A stretch of 64,000 bases of DNA. Origin: Ferrithrix thermotolerans DSM 19514. Its GTDB lineage: Bacteria > Actinomycetota > Acidimicrobiia > Acidimicrobiales > Ilumatobacteraceae. Where the stretch lies: contig CAMASN010000003.1 of the NCBI GenBank assembly GCA_945861025.1, positions 16,147-80,146 on the forward strand, given 5' to 3'. The translations under genes were made by a program, and so were the position numbers. A model generated the notes under the pieces. It saw only the letters and a list, made by a program, of their open reading frames with translations. It did no database searches and was not told the DNA's origin. Position 1 is the stretch's first letter. Each line of letters begins with the position of its first letter. Positions 1-9,032 of the stretch are shown one piece after another.

Positions 1-65
1 CATGCGCCTATGTTGCCACGGAAATGGAAGGGCCACCCGTTCGGTCGAAGGACTGCGGGCAGATT

Positions 66-737
66 ATGGTGCCCTCGATGCCTCTTCTTCCGCTTGACCC
101 AGACCAGCTGCTCAGCACAACGCGTGCGGTTCGTAAACGACTCGACTTTACGCGACCCGTGCCCGACGATCTCATCCGTGAATGCGTGGCCGCAGCGATG
201 CAGTCGCCCAGTGGTTCGAACAACATGACCATGCAGTTCGTGATTATTCGCGATGCCGAAAAGCGCAAGGCAATTGGTGAGGTGTATCGCCAGGCCTACA
301 GCATCTACAAGACCCTCGACGGCGTCTACATCCGCAGCATCGATAAGGGAGAAGCCACTGCTCAAAAGCAGCAAGAGCGCTCGGCCGACAGCGCCGATTT
401 CCTTGGCGATCACATGGGCGATGCGCCTGTGTTGGTGCTGGCGTGCAGTGTCGGGGCACGCGTCGATGGTGCCCCAGCGATGATGGCCGCTTCGTTGATG
501 GGCAACGTGTTGCCCGCCACCTGGAGCTTCATGCTCGCAGCGCGGGCACGGGGACTCGGCACGGCATGGACCACCGTGCATTTGATGATGGAGCAACAGG
601 TTGCCGACATCGTTGGTATCCCGTTCGACACAGTGCAGCAGGTCTGCCTCACCCCGTTGGCCTACACCATTGGCACAGACTTCAAGCCCGCTTCTCGCCC
701 GGCCCCTGACTCGATTATCCACTGGGACAAATGGTGA
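66..737 (+). CDS. Nitroreductase family protein
   Basis: This is a probable FMN-dependent NAD(P)H oxidoreductase of the nitroreductase fold. The N-terminal part has the family's FMN-binding Arg-rich start (TRAVRKRLDF), followed by PDDLIRECVAAAMQSPSGSN, where Ser and Asn normally contact the flavin phosphate. The C-terminal part has the GLGTAWTT glycine-rich segment. The substrate cannot be read from sequence. The reading frame stays open to the left edge of the window, so an earlier start is possible. ATG at 66 or 78 gives the N-terminus expected for the family. Its stop overlaps the start of the downstream methyltransferase by seven bases, so the two are probably co-translated. Confidence 0.85.
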   Translation: MVPSMPLLPLDPDQLLSTTRAVRKRLDFTRPVPDDLIRECVAAAMQSPSGSNNMTMQFVIIRDAEKRKAIGEVYRQAYSIYKTLDGVYIRSIDKGEATAQKQQERSADSADFLGDHMGDAPVLVLACSVGARVDGAPAMMAASLMGNVLPATWSFMLAARARGLGTAWTTVHLMMEQQVADIVGIPFDTVQQVCLTPLAYTIGTDFKPASRPAPDSIIHWDKW

Positions 738-1369
738 TTCCTGCCGATCTACGCGCTCACGCTGTTGGCGCCAAAGGGTTCATGCCTCCCGACGAAGGTG
801 ATGCGCTATACGAAGCCGCAGTTGAGGCCGGCGCTCGATGCGCGGGTCTCGCGTTCTTAGAAGTTGGCTCGTATTGTGGCCGATCTACCGTTTGGCTCGG
901 AGGCGCAGCGCGCGAGTGTGGCACCGTTGTGTTCGCCGTCGATCACCACCGCGGTTCAGAAGAGAACCAGTCGGGGTGGGAGCATCACGACCCCACGGTG
1001 GTAGATCCACGAATTAACCGCATGGACACGCTGCCCATTTTCCGCGCCGCCATCTACGACGCTGGCGTTGAAGATGTCGTTGTAGCGGTGGTGGGTCAGT
1101 CGCCCGCCGTAGCCAAGTACTGGACCTCGCCGCTTGCGTTCTTGTTCATCGACGGCGGACACGGCGTAGAACCAGCACGCGCCGACTTCGAGGGATGGAC
1201 TCCGCACGTGGCCGTGGGTGGCACGTTGGCGATTCACGATGTGTTCCCCGACCCGGCCGATGGCGGCCGCCCGCCCTACGAGCAGATCTATCTGCCGGCG
1301 TTGGCAAGCGGTCGATTCGAACTGCAGTCGGCAACGGGATCGTTGCGCGTGCTGCGCTGCATTGCCTGA
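731..1369 (+). CDS. Class I SAM-dependent methyltransferase (Methyltransf_24-like)
   Basis: A 212-residue protein with a Rossmann methyltransferase core. The SAM-binding motif I is FLEVGSYCGRSTVWLG (about residues 43-58). An acidic motif II follows in VVFAVDHH, and FLFIDGGHGVEPARADFEGW matches the post-II region of the Methyltransf_24 group. The protein shows no transmembrane segment. It overlaps the nitroreductase by seven bases, which suggests a two-gene operon. The substrate is unknown; similar proteins act on sugars or small molecules. It ends three bases before the convergent aldehyde dehydrogenase, so the two transcripts probably share a terminator zone or overlap. Confidence 0.8.
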   Translation: MVIPADLRAHAVGAKGFMPPDEGDALYEAAVEAGARCAGLAFLEVGSYCGRSTVWLGGAARECGTVVFAVDHHRGSEENQSGWEHHDPTVVDPRINRMDTLPIFRAAIYDAGVEDVVVAVVGQSPAVAKYWTSPLAFLFIDGGHGVEPARADFEGWTPHVAVGGTLAIHDVFPDPADGGRPPYEQIYLPALASGRFELQSATGSLRVLRCIA

Positions 1370-1372
1370 TCT

Positions 1373-2914
1373 CTAGACGAACCGCACACCTTGCGCGAGC
1401 GGTAGGTCGTTCGAGTAGTTGACCGTGTTGGTGGCTCGGCGCATGTAGGCCTTCCACGCGTCGCTGCCGCTTTCGCGTCCGCCGCCGGTGGTCTTCTCGC
1501 CGCCGAAGGCGCCACCGACTTCGGCTCCCGACGGGCCGATGTTCACGTTGGCGATGCCGCAGTCGCTGCCGTCGGCGGCGCAGAAGCGCTCGGCCTCGCG
1601 CACATCGGTCGTGAAGATGCTGCTGGCCAAGCCTTGTGGCACGCCGTTCTGCAATGCGATTGCCTGATCGAAGTCGTCGTAGCGCATCACGTAGAGCAGC
1701 GGAGCGAAGGTCTCGGTGGCCACAATGGTGGTCTGCGCTGGCATGGTGACAATCGCTGGCTGCGTGTACGCGGCGTCAGGAGCCTGGTCGAGCAGTAGGC
1801 GTTCTCCGCCCACGATGAGGTGGCCACCGTCGGCAGTTGCAGCACTGATGGCGGCGCTCATCTTGTCGAAAGCAATGGTGTTGATGAGCGGGCCCACCAA
1901 CGTGGAAGGCTCAAACGGATTGCCAACCGGAAGTGTTGCATAGGCAGCGGCAAGTCGTTCGATGAGTTCATCGTGGCGACTGGTGTGCACGATGACGCGG
2001 CGCAGTGTGGTGCATCGCTGGCCTGCTGTGCCCGCGGCTGAAAAGGTGATGCCGCGCACCGCAAGTTCGGCATCGGCCGATGGGGCAACGATGGCGGCAT
2101 TGTTGCCACCGAGTTCGAGAATCGAGCGACCAAAGCGGGCCGCAACCACCGGCGCCACGCGGGCGCCCATTGCGGTGGAGCCAGTTGCGCTGATCAGCGC
2201 CACGCCGGGGTGCGCGACAAGTGCCGCACCAACATCGGCGCCGCCGAGCAACACCTGACTGAGGTGCGCCGGGGCGCCCGCAAGCGCTGCAGCGCGCTCG
2301 TACAGCGCCTGCGATGCCAGTGCCGTGAGCGGTGTGAGCTCGCTGGGCTTCCAGATCACCGGGTTGCCGCACACCAACGCGATGGTGGCGTTCCAGCTCC
2401 AGACAGCCACCGGAAAGTTGAACGCCGAGATCACGCCGACTGGGCCAATCGGATGCCATGTCTCCATCAGGCGGTGGCCTGGGCGCTCTGACGCCATTGT
2501 GTGCCCACCCATGGTGCGGCTCAGGCCCACTGCGTAGTCGCAGATGTCGATCATCTCTTGCACTTCGCCGAGTGCTTCGCTGCGGATCTTGCCAGCTTCA
2601 ATCGACACGATGGTGGCGAGGTCGCCAATGTGTTCACGCAGCAGCGCAGCGAGGTGACGAACCACTTCGGCGCGTCGTGGTGCGGGGGTGGTGCGCCATG
2701 TTGCAAAGGCGGCGGTAGCGCGCTCGACGGCGATGTCGACAGTGAGTTCGTTGCCGGCTGCGCTGTTGAGCCCAGCGACAGCGCCGAACTGCAGACCGTT
2801 GATCGGAGATCGCACCGGATGTACACCCGAAGTAAGCAACACGTGGGCGCCGCATGCGGTGAGCGCTGATCTGGCAAGTGTGAGCAGTGATTCAGATGTT
2901 GGCAGCGAGGTCAC
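1373..2914 (-). CDS. Aldehyde dehydrogenase, ALDH7 (aminoadipate-semialdehyde dehydrogenase) type
   Basis: A 513-residue NAD(P)-dependent aldehyde dehydrogenase. The catalytic general base is in LELGGNN and the nucleophile is the Cys of AGQRCTT. The C-terminal block ANVNIGPSGAEVGGAFGG followed by EKTTGGGRESGSDAW is typical of the ALDH7 (antiquitin) group, which oxidises alpha-aminoadipate semialdehyde in lysine breakdown. That group assignment is from family knowledge; the substrate here is inferred. The gene starts nine bases after the stop of the alpha/alpha-toroid gene, so it appears to be the last gene of a five-gene minus-strand run that begins at 6935. No other lysine catabolic gene is visible in the window. 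Confidence 0.88.
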   Translation of the reverse strand: MTSLPTSESLLTLARSALTACGAHVLLTSGVHPVRSPINGLQFGAVAGLNSAAGNELTVDIAVERATAAFATWRTTPAPRRAEVVRHLAALLREHIGDLATIVSIEAGKIRSEALGEVQEMIDICDYAVGLSRTMGGHTMASERPGHRLMETWHPIGPVGVISAFNFPVAVWSWNATIALVCGNPVIWKPSELTPLTALASQALYERAAALAGAPAHLSQVLLGGADVGAALVAHPGVALISATGSTAMGARVAPVVAARFGRSILELGGNNAAIVAPSADAELAVRGITFSAAGTAGQRCTTLRRVIVHTSRHDELIERLAAAYATLPVGNPFEPSTLVGPLINTIAFDKMSAAISAATADGGHLIVGGERLLLDQAPDAAYTQPAIVTMPAQTTIVATETFAPLLYVMRYDDFDQAIALQNGVPQGLASSIFTTDVREAERFCAADGSDCGIANVNIGPSGAEVGGAFGGEKTTGGGRESGSDAWKAYMRRATNTVNYSNDLPLAQGVRFV

Positions 2915-2923
2915 GCCAAGGGT

Positions 2924-3958
2924 TTAGTCGGTGCAGGAGGCCGGCACAAACAATCGACTGCCGGCCGAAGCGCCACAGATGGCGTCGGCGGCCAAGATGA
3001 CGGCGGCTCCGGTGTAGGCAGAGCGCTCGCCAGCGGGGAATCGTTCGAGCGAGGGATACACGATGCCGGTGCTGTAGGCGCCATCGTCGCAGCGATGGGC
3101 CCGGGTCCAGCTGAGCAGATCGGTTGCAGTGGCGAGATCGCCGATTGCAGTAAACGACAACGAAGCCTCGGCTGTCTCGGAAGCGGTGACCCATGGTTCG
3201 TCGCTGACGCAGCGAATGCCGCGGCCTTCGATGGCGAAGGTTTCCCAGCCATCAGTGAGGCGGGCCTTGGCGTCTTCGCCGGTCATTGCGCCCGTGAGCA
3301 CGGGGTAATACCAGTCCATCGCCCAACGGGTTTTTGGCTCGAACGCAGTGTCGGCTTGAGTGCTGATGACTGTGCGCAACGCCTCGGCTGCTGCTGCCCA
3401 GTCGGGGCGTGGCTCGTTGATGAGGTCGGCCAGTTTCGAGGCGCACTGCAGCGCGTGCATGATGCTGCTCGAGCCGGTGAGCAATGCATAGTCCCAAGGG
3501 CGCTCGCCGTCGGGTTCGCACGCCCACAAGATGGTGCCGTCGTGTCGACGCATGCCGAGCACCCAGTCGATGGCGCGCTCGACGGTTGGCCACAGGTGAT
3601 CGACGAAGGCGCGATCCCAGGTGCAGAGCCAGTGATGCCACACGCCAGCGGCGACGTAGGCGCACACGTTGGTGTCGAGCTTGATGTCTTCGACTGTGCC
3701 ATCGGGGAGGTAATAGTTGTTCCAGCTGCCCTCGGGACGCTGTGTGTCGACCAGCCATTCGTAGGCCCGCTCGGCGTGCGAGTGCATGCCGGCGATGTCG
3801 AGGGCCATTGCGGTTTCGACGTGGTTCCATGGGTCGCAATGGCCACCAACAAACCACGGGATCATGCCGGTGGGCAACTGGAGATCGGCGATTGAGAGCG
3901 CGGTCAAGCAGACCTCTTCAGCGCTTAAGACGCCTTCGATGTCTGGAATGCGGCTCAC
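2924..3958 (-). CDS. Alpha/alpha-toroid protein (prenyltransferase/glycosidase-like fold)
   Basis: A 344-residue, Trp-rich protein with repeated helical units such as AYEWLVDTQRPEGSW, VERAIDWVLGMRRHDGTILW and HRCDDGAYSTG. These resemble the QxxxGxW repeats of terpene cyclases and the helical hairpins of (alpha/alpha)6 glycosidases. No single catalytic motif identifies a reaction. The start is GTG within a GTGA overlap with the methyltransferase stop (four bases), so the genes are translationally coupled. Its place after a GT4 glycosyltransferase and a methyltransferase suggests work on a glycan or polyprenyl-linked substrate, but this is inference. No signal peptide is visible. Confidence 0.7.
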   Translation of the reverse strand: MSRIPDIEGVLSAEEVCLTALSIADLQLPTGMIPWFVGGHCDPWNHVETAMALDIAGMHSHAERAYEWLVDTQRPEGSWNNYYLPDGTVEDIKLDTNVCAYVAAGVWHHWLCTWDRAFVDHLWPTVERAIDWVLGMRRHDGTILWACEPDGERPWDYALLTGSSSIMHALQCASKLADLINEPRPDWAAAAEALRTVISTQADTAFEPKTRWAMDWYYPVLTGAMTGEDAKARLTDGWETFAIEGRGIRCVSDEPWVTASETAEASLSFTAIGDLATATDLLSWTRAHRCDDGAYSTGIVYPSLERFPAGERSAYTGAAVILAADAICGASAGSRLFVPASCTD

Positions 3959-4695
3959 GACGAAGCGACCAAACTGGGCATTGGTTTGGTGCCGTACACG
4001 GCAAGGCTCTTACCGAGCACAGGGCTGAGCACGCGCTCGGCGATGCGCGTGACCTTGGGGCCCTTGATGATGTCCCACTCGAGGAACTTCTTGTATGCGT
4101 TGACAGCGTTGCTGTCTTCACGACGTGGGCCGACGGCGCACTTCAGCCACCAGTACGGCGAGTGCAGCGCGTGTGCGTGATGGCTACCGGTAACGGTGAG
4201 CCCCGACGAACGCAGCTTGGCTTTCAGTTCGGTCTCGGTGTAGATGCGCACGTGGCCGCCCACAGACTTGGGTGCGTGGTACTCGTCGCTGAGCATCCAG
4301 TTGATTTTCTCTGGCAACCACGACGGCACGGTGCCGGCAAAGCGTCCACCTGGTTTGAGGATGCGCACCATCTCGGCGATGGCTCCGACATCGTTTTGGA
4401 TGTGCTCAAGGACTTCGCTGGTGATGACGATGTCGAAGGTGTTGTCGGGGAATGGCAACTTGGTGCCGTCGCCGCGCAACACGCCCACGTAACTGTGCAG
4501 AGGGATCTCGCCGGCATCGACCATGCCGCCCAAGGTGGCGCGGGTGCCGAGCACTTCGTCGGCCGCGTAATCGAGAGCGACAACGCGTCCGCCGCGCCGG
4601 GCTACTTCGAAACAGTGGCGGCCAAAACCGGCACCAACATCGAGCACGAGGTCTCCGGCCTTGAGGCCCAATCGATCGAATCGAATGGTGAGCAC
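3955..4695 (-). CDS. Class I SAM-dependent methyltransferase (Methyltransf_11)
   Basis: A 246-residue methyltransferase. Motif I is LVLDVGAGFGRHCFE, the acidic loop is VVALDYA, and motif post-I is FDIVITSEVLEHIQN, followed by EMVRILKPGGRFAG. These are standard for the Methyltransf_11 group. The GTG start shares its G with the TAG stop of the upstream glycosyltransferase (TAGTG), and its own stop overlaps the downstream gene, so coupling is very tight on both sides. The C-terminal tail contains a Trp/His-rich stretch (SPYWWLKCAVG) that may contact the acceptor. It probably methylates the product of the neighbouring GT4 enzyme; this is inferred from position only. Confidence 0.85.
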   Translation of the reverse strand: MLTIRFDRLGLKAGDLVLDVGAGFGRHCFEVARRGGRVVALDYAADEVLGTRATLGGMVDAGEIPLHSYVGVLRGDGTKLPFPDNTFDIVITSEVLEHIQNDVGAIAEMVRILKPGGRFAGTVPSWLPEKINWMLSDEYHAPKSVGGHVRIYTETELKAKLRSSGLTVTGSHHAHALHSPYWWLKCAVGPRREDSNAVNAYKKFLEWDIIKGPKVTRIAERVLSPVLGKSLAVYGTKPMPSLVASS

Positions 4696-5990
4696 TACGA
4701 GATCCGCCCGTTGGCGCGCAACTTGGCGATGTTGTGAGGCATGGCCAACACTTCGCGGTACTGATCGACAGTGAGCTTGGCGCAGTGGGTCCAGCTCCAG
4801 CGCTCGACCACGCGCTGACGGCCGGCCTCGCCGATGCGATGACGGAGCTCGGGGTTCTCAAGCGCGAGACGAATCTGGGCGGCGAGACCCTCGGCGTCGC
4901 CGGCCTTGCACTGGAACACGGTGTCGCCGTCTTTGCCGGTGACTTCGGGAAGCGCGCCGCCGTCGGTGGCAACCAGCGGCGTGCCAGTGCACATTGCTTC
5001 GATAGCGGGAAGGCTGAAACCCTCGTAGAGGCTGGGCACCACGGCCAACTCAGCTTCGGCATACAGCTCGACAATGCGCTCGTCGCTGACGCCGCTGACG
5101 AAGTTGATATGCGGGCGCAATCCGAGGCGCTCGATGAGATCGTCGCTGTGGCCTTCGCGCGGCTTGCCGATGATGGTGAGCGTGATGTCGCGCTCGGTGC
5201 GCAGCTTGGCCATGGCCTCGAGCAAGTACGACAAGCCCTTGAGCGCAACGTCGGCCGACGCTGTGGTGATGAGTCGCCCAGGCACACGGGCAACGTGCGG
5301 CAGTGGCTTGAATAGATCTGGGTCTACGCCCACCGGCACGAGACGCATGCGATCGAGGCTGACGCCCATATCGGCGTTGATGTCTTTGATGCTGTTCTCG
5401 CTGACGACGACAATGCGCGGCATGCGACTGGCAACTCGGCCCTGCATCTTCACGAAGCCGTACCAGCGACCAACGCTGCGACGCTTCCAACGTGATGGGG
5501 CGTGCCTCATCTCGAGTTCGCGGTCTTTGGTGATGGGGTGATGCAACGTGACGACCGTAGGGATGATCTTTTCGATCTGCAAAATGCTGTAACCGAGGCA
5601 CTGGTTGTCGTGCACAAGATCGAAGTCGCGGGCGCGTGACTTGAGTGCCTTGTACGCGCGGGCGCTAAACGCGAGTGGCTCGCTGAATGTGCCGGTGAGA
5701 TATTGCAATGTTTCGAGCACGTCTTCTTTGCTCTTCATCTCCCAGTAGGCGGGCAGACGGCCCGGATACTGCTCGTTGAAAATGTCGAGGCTGGGCAGTT
5801 TGTGTAGTGGCACGCGCGAATCGAGAATGGGATACGGCTGGCCACCGAACACTTCGATCTCGTGACCGAGGTCGGCGAGAGCCTTGGTGAGATGACGCGT
5901 GTATACCCCTTGGCCACCCACGTGCGGCTTGCCTCGGTAGGTGAGGTAAGCAATCCGCAGGGGCCCGTTGGGGTCCGAGGCTGTAGACAT
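4695..5990 (-). CDS. GT4-family glycosyltransferase
   Basis: A GT-B fold glycosyltransferase of about 431 residues. The N-terminal acceptor domain begins RIAYLTYRGKPHVGGQGVYT, with the Gly-rich loop typical of GT4 enzymes. The C-terminal nucleotide-sugar domain has VPSLYEGFSLPAIEAMCTG, which carries the E-x7-E motif, followed by PLVATDGGALPEV. I chose ATG at 5990, which puts the first beta strand near residue 10. A GTG at 6056 would add 22 residues, and neither has a clear Shine-Dalgarno sequence. The family uses nucleotide-activated sugars with retention of configuration. The acceptor is unknown. It lies in the run epimerase-GT4-methyltransferase-toroid-ALDH. Confidence 0.88.
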   Translation of the reverse strand: MSTASDPNGPLRIAYLTYRGKPHVGGQGVYTRHLTKALADLGHEIEVFGGQPYPILDSRVPLHKLPSLDIFNEQYPGRLPAYWEMKSKEDVLETLQYLTGTFSEPLAFSARAYKALKSRARDFDLVHDNQCLGYSILQIEKIIPTVVTLHHPITKDRELEMRHAPSRWKRRSVGRWYGFVKMQGRVASRMPRIVVVSENSIKDINADMGVSLDRMRLVPVGVDPDLFKPLPHVARVPGRLITTASADVALKGLSYLLEAMAKLRTERDITLTIIGKPREGHSDDLIERLGLRPHINFVSGVSDERIVELYAEAELAVVPSLYEGFSLPAIEAMCTGTPLVATDGGALPEVTGKDGDTVFQCKAGDAEGLAAQIRLALENPELRHRIGEAGRQRVVERWSWTHCAKLTVDQYREVLAMPHNIAKLRANGRIS

Positions 5991-6074
5991 GGAAGCCAAC
6001 GCTATCGGCGCATGGTTGGGTACCGGTATACGAGCGGCGTATTCGGCACCTGTCACGAGACCGTCATCTAGGTC

Positions 6075-6935
6075 TTAGCGTTGGGTCTGACCTGCGATGA
6101 TGTCCCAGTCGATGGTCATTTTGCGGTGCAGCGTTTGCCCCGCCCGAATTGGCGATGAACTTGCCGATAGCGCCGATTTCACGAGCTCGGCGATGTTGAA
6201 TCCGTCGGGTGGACCCGACTGTGGTTCGACGCATGTGGCATGAGCGGGTTGGTCGAAGATGACCCAATGGTCGCAATCGCTCTCGACCGTGATCAGCAGT
6301 GAATCGTGGTCGGGGGTTTCGTATCGCAGCTCGATCGGCTCCAGGGGATTGATGAAGCAATCGTCCCAAGGTTGATCGCTCGGAGTCGCTACTTCGCCGG
6401 TGGGAATGCCGTGGACATCGCGAACGTACATTTCGCTCAACCGCAGTTGTGCCGACTGCGGCTTGGCGAACCACGGATGCCAACCGACCTGGGCCGGCAT
6501 GTCGTGCTCGGCGGCAGTGACCGAGAGTTCGCAACTGAGGTGGTCGTCGTGTAGCTCGATGCGTTGTTTTGCTGAGCCGCCGAGTGGCCAGTGCGGCCCG
6601 AGCTCGCACGACAGCGTGACCGCATTGCCATCGATCGAGTCAACATGCCAGAAACGGGTGAACACGGTGCCATGGATGGCGTGCGGCGCGAGGTTGATGG
6701 GCAGTTGGTGCGTGACGCCATCGAACGTGAAGGTTCCGTTGCGGATGCGGCCAGCCCACGGCGCCATCGGGTAGCAACCCCACGCCATTGGATCAAGGTC
6801 GTCGGCGTCGGGTTCGGCGTCGTGATCGGGCGGCCGGACCAACAGTTGAACGCCGTACACCGTGAGCGATGCCACGCGCCCGCCGTGCTCGGGGCTGAGC
6901 CAACAGTGCGCAGGGCCTGCTTGTAGTTCAATCAC
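6075..6935 (-). CDS. Aldose 1-epimerase (mutarotase) family protein
   Basis: A 286-residue beta-sandwich protein of the galactose mutarotase superfamily. Visible family motifs are [10 protein letters not shown] (His general acid region), the second His in QVGWHPWF, the Asp-bearing QPWDDCF, and [15 protein letters not shown] near the C-terminus, where the Glu is the usual catalytic base. The active-site set looks complete, so catalysis on a hexose is likely. As first gene of the minus-strand run it may supply or process the sugar used by the downstream GT4 enzyme. It is divergent from dtd, with about 60 bases between the starts for both promoters. Confidence 0.82.
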   Translation of the reverse strand: MIELQAGPAHCWLSPEHGGRVASLTVYGVQLLVRPPDHDAEPDADDLDPMAWGCYPMAPWAGRIRNGTFTFDGVTHQLPINLAPHAIHGTVFTRFWHVDSIDGNAVTLSCELGPHWPLGGSAKQRIELHDDHLSCELSVTAAEHDMPAQVGWHPWFAKPQSAQLRLSEMYVRDVHGIPTGEVATPSDQPWDDCFINPLEPIELRYETPDHDSLLITVESDCDHWVIFDQPAHATCVEPQSGPPDGFNIAELVKSALSASSSPIRAGQTLHRKMTIDWDIIAGQTQR

Positions 6936-6994
6936 GGTGCAGAGTCTGCCCGCAGCCGCCGTCGACTGCGAGCCTCAGCTGCAACAATGGCGAT

Positions 6995-7444
6995 GTGCGT
7001 GCATTGGTTCAGCGAGTTCTTGAAGCAAGTGTCACCGTTGTTGGCGTCGACGGCGCCGAGCTTGTTGGCGCCATTGGTGCCGGGCTCTGCGTGCTGGTGG
7101 GAGTGACACACGACGACACGCTTGCCAACGCGCGCAAGCTTGCCGACAAACTGTGGCACCTGCGCATCATCGACGACGAGAACGGTGTGATGAACCAGTC
7201 GGTGGCCGATACAAGTCGCGAGATTCTTGTCGTGAGCCAGTTCACGTTGTATGCCGATACCGGTGCTGGGCGCCGTCCGAGCTACATCGCCGCAGCGAAG
7301 CCCGACCACGCTGAGCCACTCGTTGCAGCAGTGGTCGATGAGTTGCGGTTGCTCGGCGCCACGGTTGCTACCGGTCGGTTCCGTACCGACATGCACGTTG
7401 CGTTGGTGAACGACGGTCCGGTCACATTGTTCATCGAGATCTAG
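6995..7444 (+). CDS. dtd: D-aminoacyl-tRNA deacylase
   Basis: A 149-residue protein matching the usual length of Dtd. It hydrolyses D-aminoacyl-tRNAs (and Gly-tRNA-Ala), protecting translation from D-amino acids. The two hallmark motifs are present: the SQFTL active-site loop and the Gly-cisPro motif in NDGPVTLF. The start is GTG at 6995, giving the canonical N-terminus RALVQRV. The 3' end overlaps the convergent lnt gene by four bases, and no terminator fits between them. Confidence 0.95.
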   Translation: MRALVQRVLEASVTVVGVDGAELVGAIGAGLCVLVGVTHDDTLANARKLADKLWHLRIIDDENGVMNQSVADTSREILVVSQFTLYADTGAGRRPSYIAAAKPDHAEPLVAAVVDELRLLGATVATGRFRTDMHVALVNDGPVTLFIEI

Positions 7445-8991
7445 CTCTCGCTCGCGAGGTCAGCGCTCGAACGCTTGGCGCGATCGCGCGAGAACCACGC
7501 CGCTGCAGCGAACGCCACTGCCGCCAGTGCTACCCATGGGATGTCGCCCAGTGACACGTACCAGGTGGCGCCGGTGCGTAACTCAACATCGTGAATGATC
7601 ACGCGCTGCTCGCTGACCCGCGTGCGGCTGATGACATCGCCGTCGGGAGAGACAAATGCGGTGAACCCGGTGGGTGCGGCCTGCACCACCCACCGACCCG
7701 TTTCGATCGCGCGCAATCGAGATGATGCAACCTGTTGGGTTTGCAGCACGGTCCATGTGTAGCTCGAACCGTTGGTGGGATTGATGATCAGTTGACCGCC
7801 ATGGCTGACACCGTCGCGACCGCGCCCGCCGAAGAACACTTCCCACGAGATGACAACGCCAACTCGGGTGCCGTCGGGCAACGTGAGATAGCCGGGTCCG
7901 CGGCCGGCCACGGCATCGCGCGGCACGAGGTTGGTTGGCGCCCCGAGCGCTGAGAGCAAGCCGCGCTGGGGCATGTATTCGCCGAACGGAACGCGTCGAA
8001 CCTTTTCGTAACGGCTGGTGATCTGGCCGTCGGGAGCGACCACAACTTGGGCATTCAGGAAGCGGTCGTTTGGTGCGTCTTCGGTGATGCCAACGAGCAT
8101 CGGCACGTTGAGCCGGCGAGCCTCGGCGGCAACTTTGTCGAGTTCGGGGCTTGCAGCAAACGTGCCCACGTCGATGACATTTTCGGGCCACACCACAAGG
8201 TCGACTTTGTCGGCTGCGGTGATGGTTCGGGTGGCCGCAAGGTGACGATCGAGCACGATGCTCGAGTCGGTGAAGGCTGCGTGGGTGCCTTGTTGGCCGC
8301 CGCCCTGCACGGCTGCGATACGCAGCGAGCGTGCGGTTGCGTGTCCAGTTGGGGCGATCGCCGCGAGCACGATGATGGCACCCACAGCGCCGAGCGCCAG
8401 CACCCCATGCAGCGATCCCGTGGCCCCACCGCTACGCCGTTTGGCGAACTTCGGCACTGCTGGTGATGGCCCGGCCAAAGCGAAGCCGATCTGGAATGTG
8501 ACCCACGTGAGTAAGACGGCGCCACCGATGCGAGCAACGCCAACGAGGGGCCCACTGCTTTGCCCAATGGCGAGGCTGGCCAACGGCACCCCGCCGAAGG
8601 GAAAGCAAAATCTTGCCGCCTCAATCAGCGTGTGAATCGCGGGTCGGGCGACAACGCGCCAGCGACCGGTAGGTGCTGCCATCGCTGCAAACGCGTGAAG
8701 CGTGGCGAACATGGCGGCACCCAAGAGGTAACCGGGAGCGGTGAGAAACCACATCCAGACCATGCCGGGAAACAGCCAGCCGGCACCAAACAGCCATCCG
8801 TAGCGAAAGGCATCGCGGCGAGTGGGCGATTCGCCAAGTGCCGTTTCGAACAGCATGATGCCCAAGAACGCGAGCGGCCAGTATCCCCATGGTGGCAGTG
8901 AGAGCGCCACGAGAGCGCCACCAACGAGCGACAGCGTTGCCTGTCTGCTGGGTCGAGCGATTCGAGGACGCGATGGCCGAGCGGTTGGCAT
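7441..8991 (-). CDS. lnt: Apolipoprotein N-acyltransferase-like protein (catalytic Cys replaced by Ser)
   Basis: A 516-residue integral membrane protein with about six hydrophobic helices in the first 210 residues, then a nitrilase-like domain, then one C-terminal helix. Lnt moves an acyl chain from phospholipid to the amino group of diacylglyceryl-Cys lipoproteins. The catalytic Glu is in LVVWPEN and the Lys in [15 protein letters not shown]. At the nucleophile position the sequence reads VVISWEVFF, where Escherichia coli Lnt has CYE; the codon is TCG, so Ser replaces Cys. It follows the sortase gene by 41 bases at the end of the haem run. It could be a functional Ser variant or a related acyltransferase. 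Confidence 0.85.
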   Translation of the reverse strand: MPTARPSRPRIARPSRQATLSLVGGALVALSLPPWGYWPLAFLGIMLFETALGESPTRRDAFRYGWLFGAGWLFPGMVWMWFLTAPGYLLGAAMFATLHAFAAMAAPTGRWRVVARPAIHTLIEAARFCFPFGGVPLASLAIGQSSGPLVGVARIGGAVLLTWVTFQIGFALAGPSPAVPKFAKRRSGGATGSLHGVLALGAVGAIIVLAAIAPTGHATARSLRIAAVQGGGQQGTHAAFTDSSIVLDRHLAATRTITAADKVDLVVWPENVIDVGTFAASPELDKVAAEARRLNVPMLVGITEDAPNDRFLNAQVVVAPDGQITSRYEKVRRVPFGEYMPQRGLLSALGAPTNLVPRDAVAGRGPGYLTLPDGTRVGVVISWEVFFGGRGRDGVSHGGQLIINPTNGSSYTWTVLQTQQVASSRLRAIETGRWVVQAAPTGFTAFVSPDGDVISRTRVSEQRVIIHDVELRTGATWYVSLGDIPWVALAAVAFAAAAWFSRDRAKRSSADLASES

Positions 8992-9032
8992 GTCCGTGCG
9001 ACGTTACCGCTGTAGCGGACCGAGGACCGAGA

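Noticed and set aside
3095..3895. 266-residue plus-strand open frame
   Set aside because: It lies antisense to the alpha/alpha-toroid gene in a high-G+C region, has no family motif and arises from codon-position bias of the real gene.
3742..4737. 331-residue plus-strand open frame
   Set aside because: It is antisense to two well-supported genes (toroid and methyltransferase) and its sequence is low in recognisable structure.
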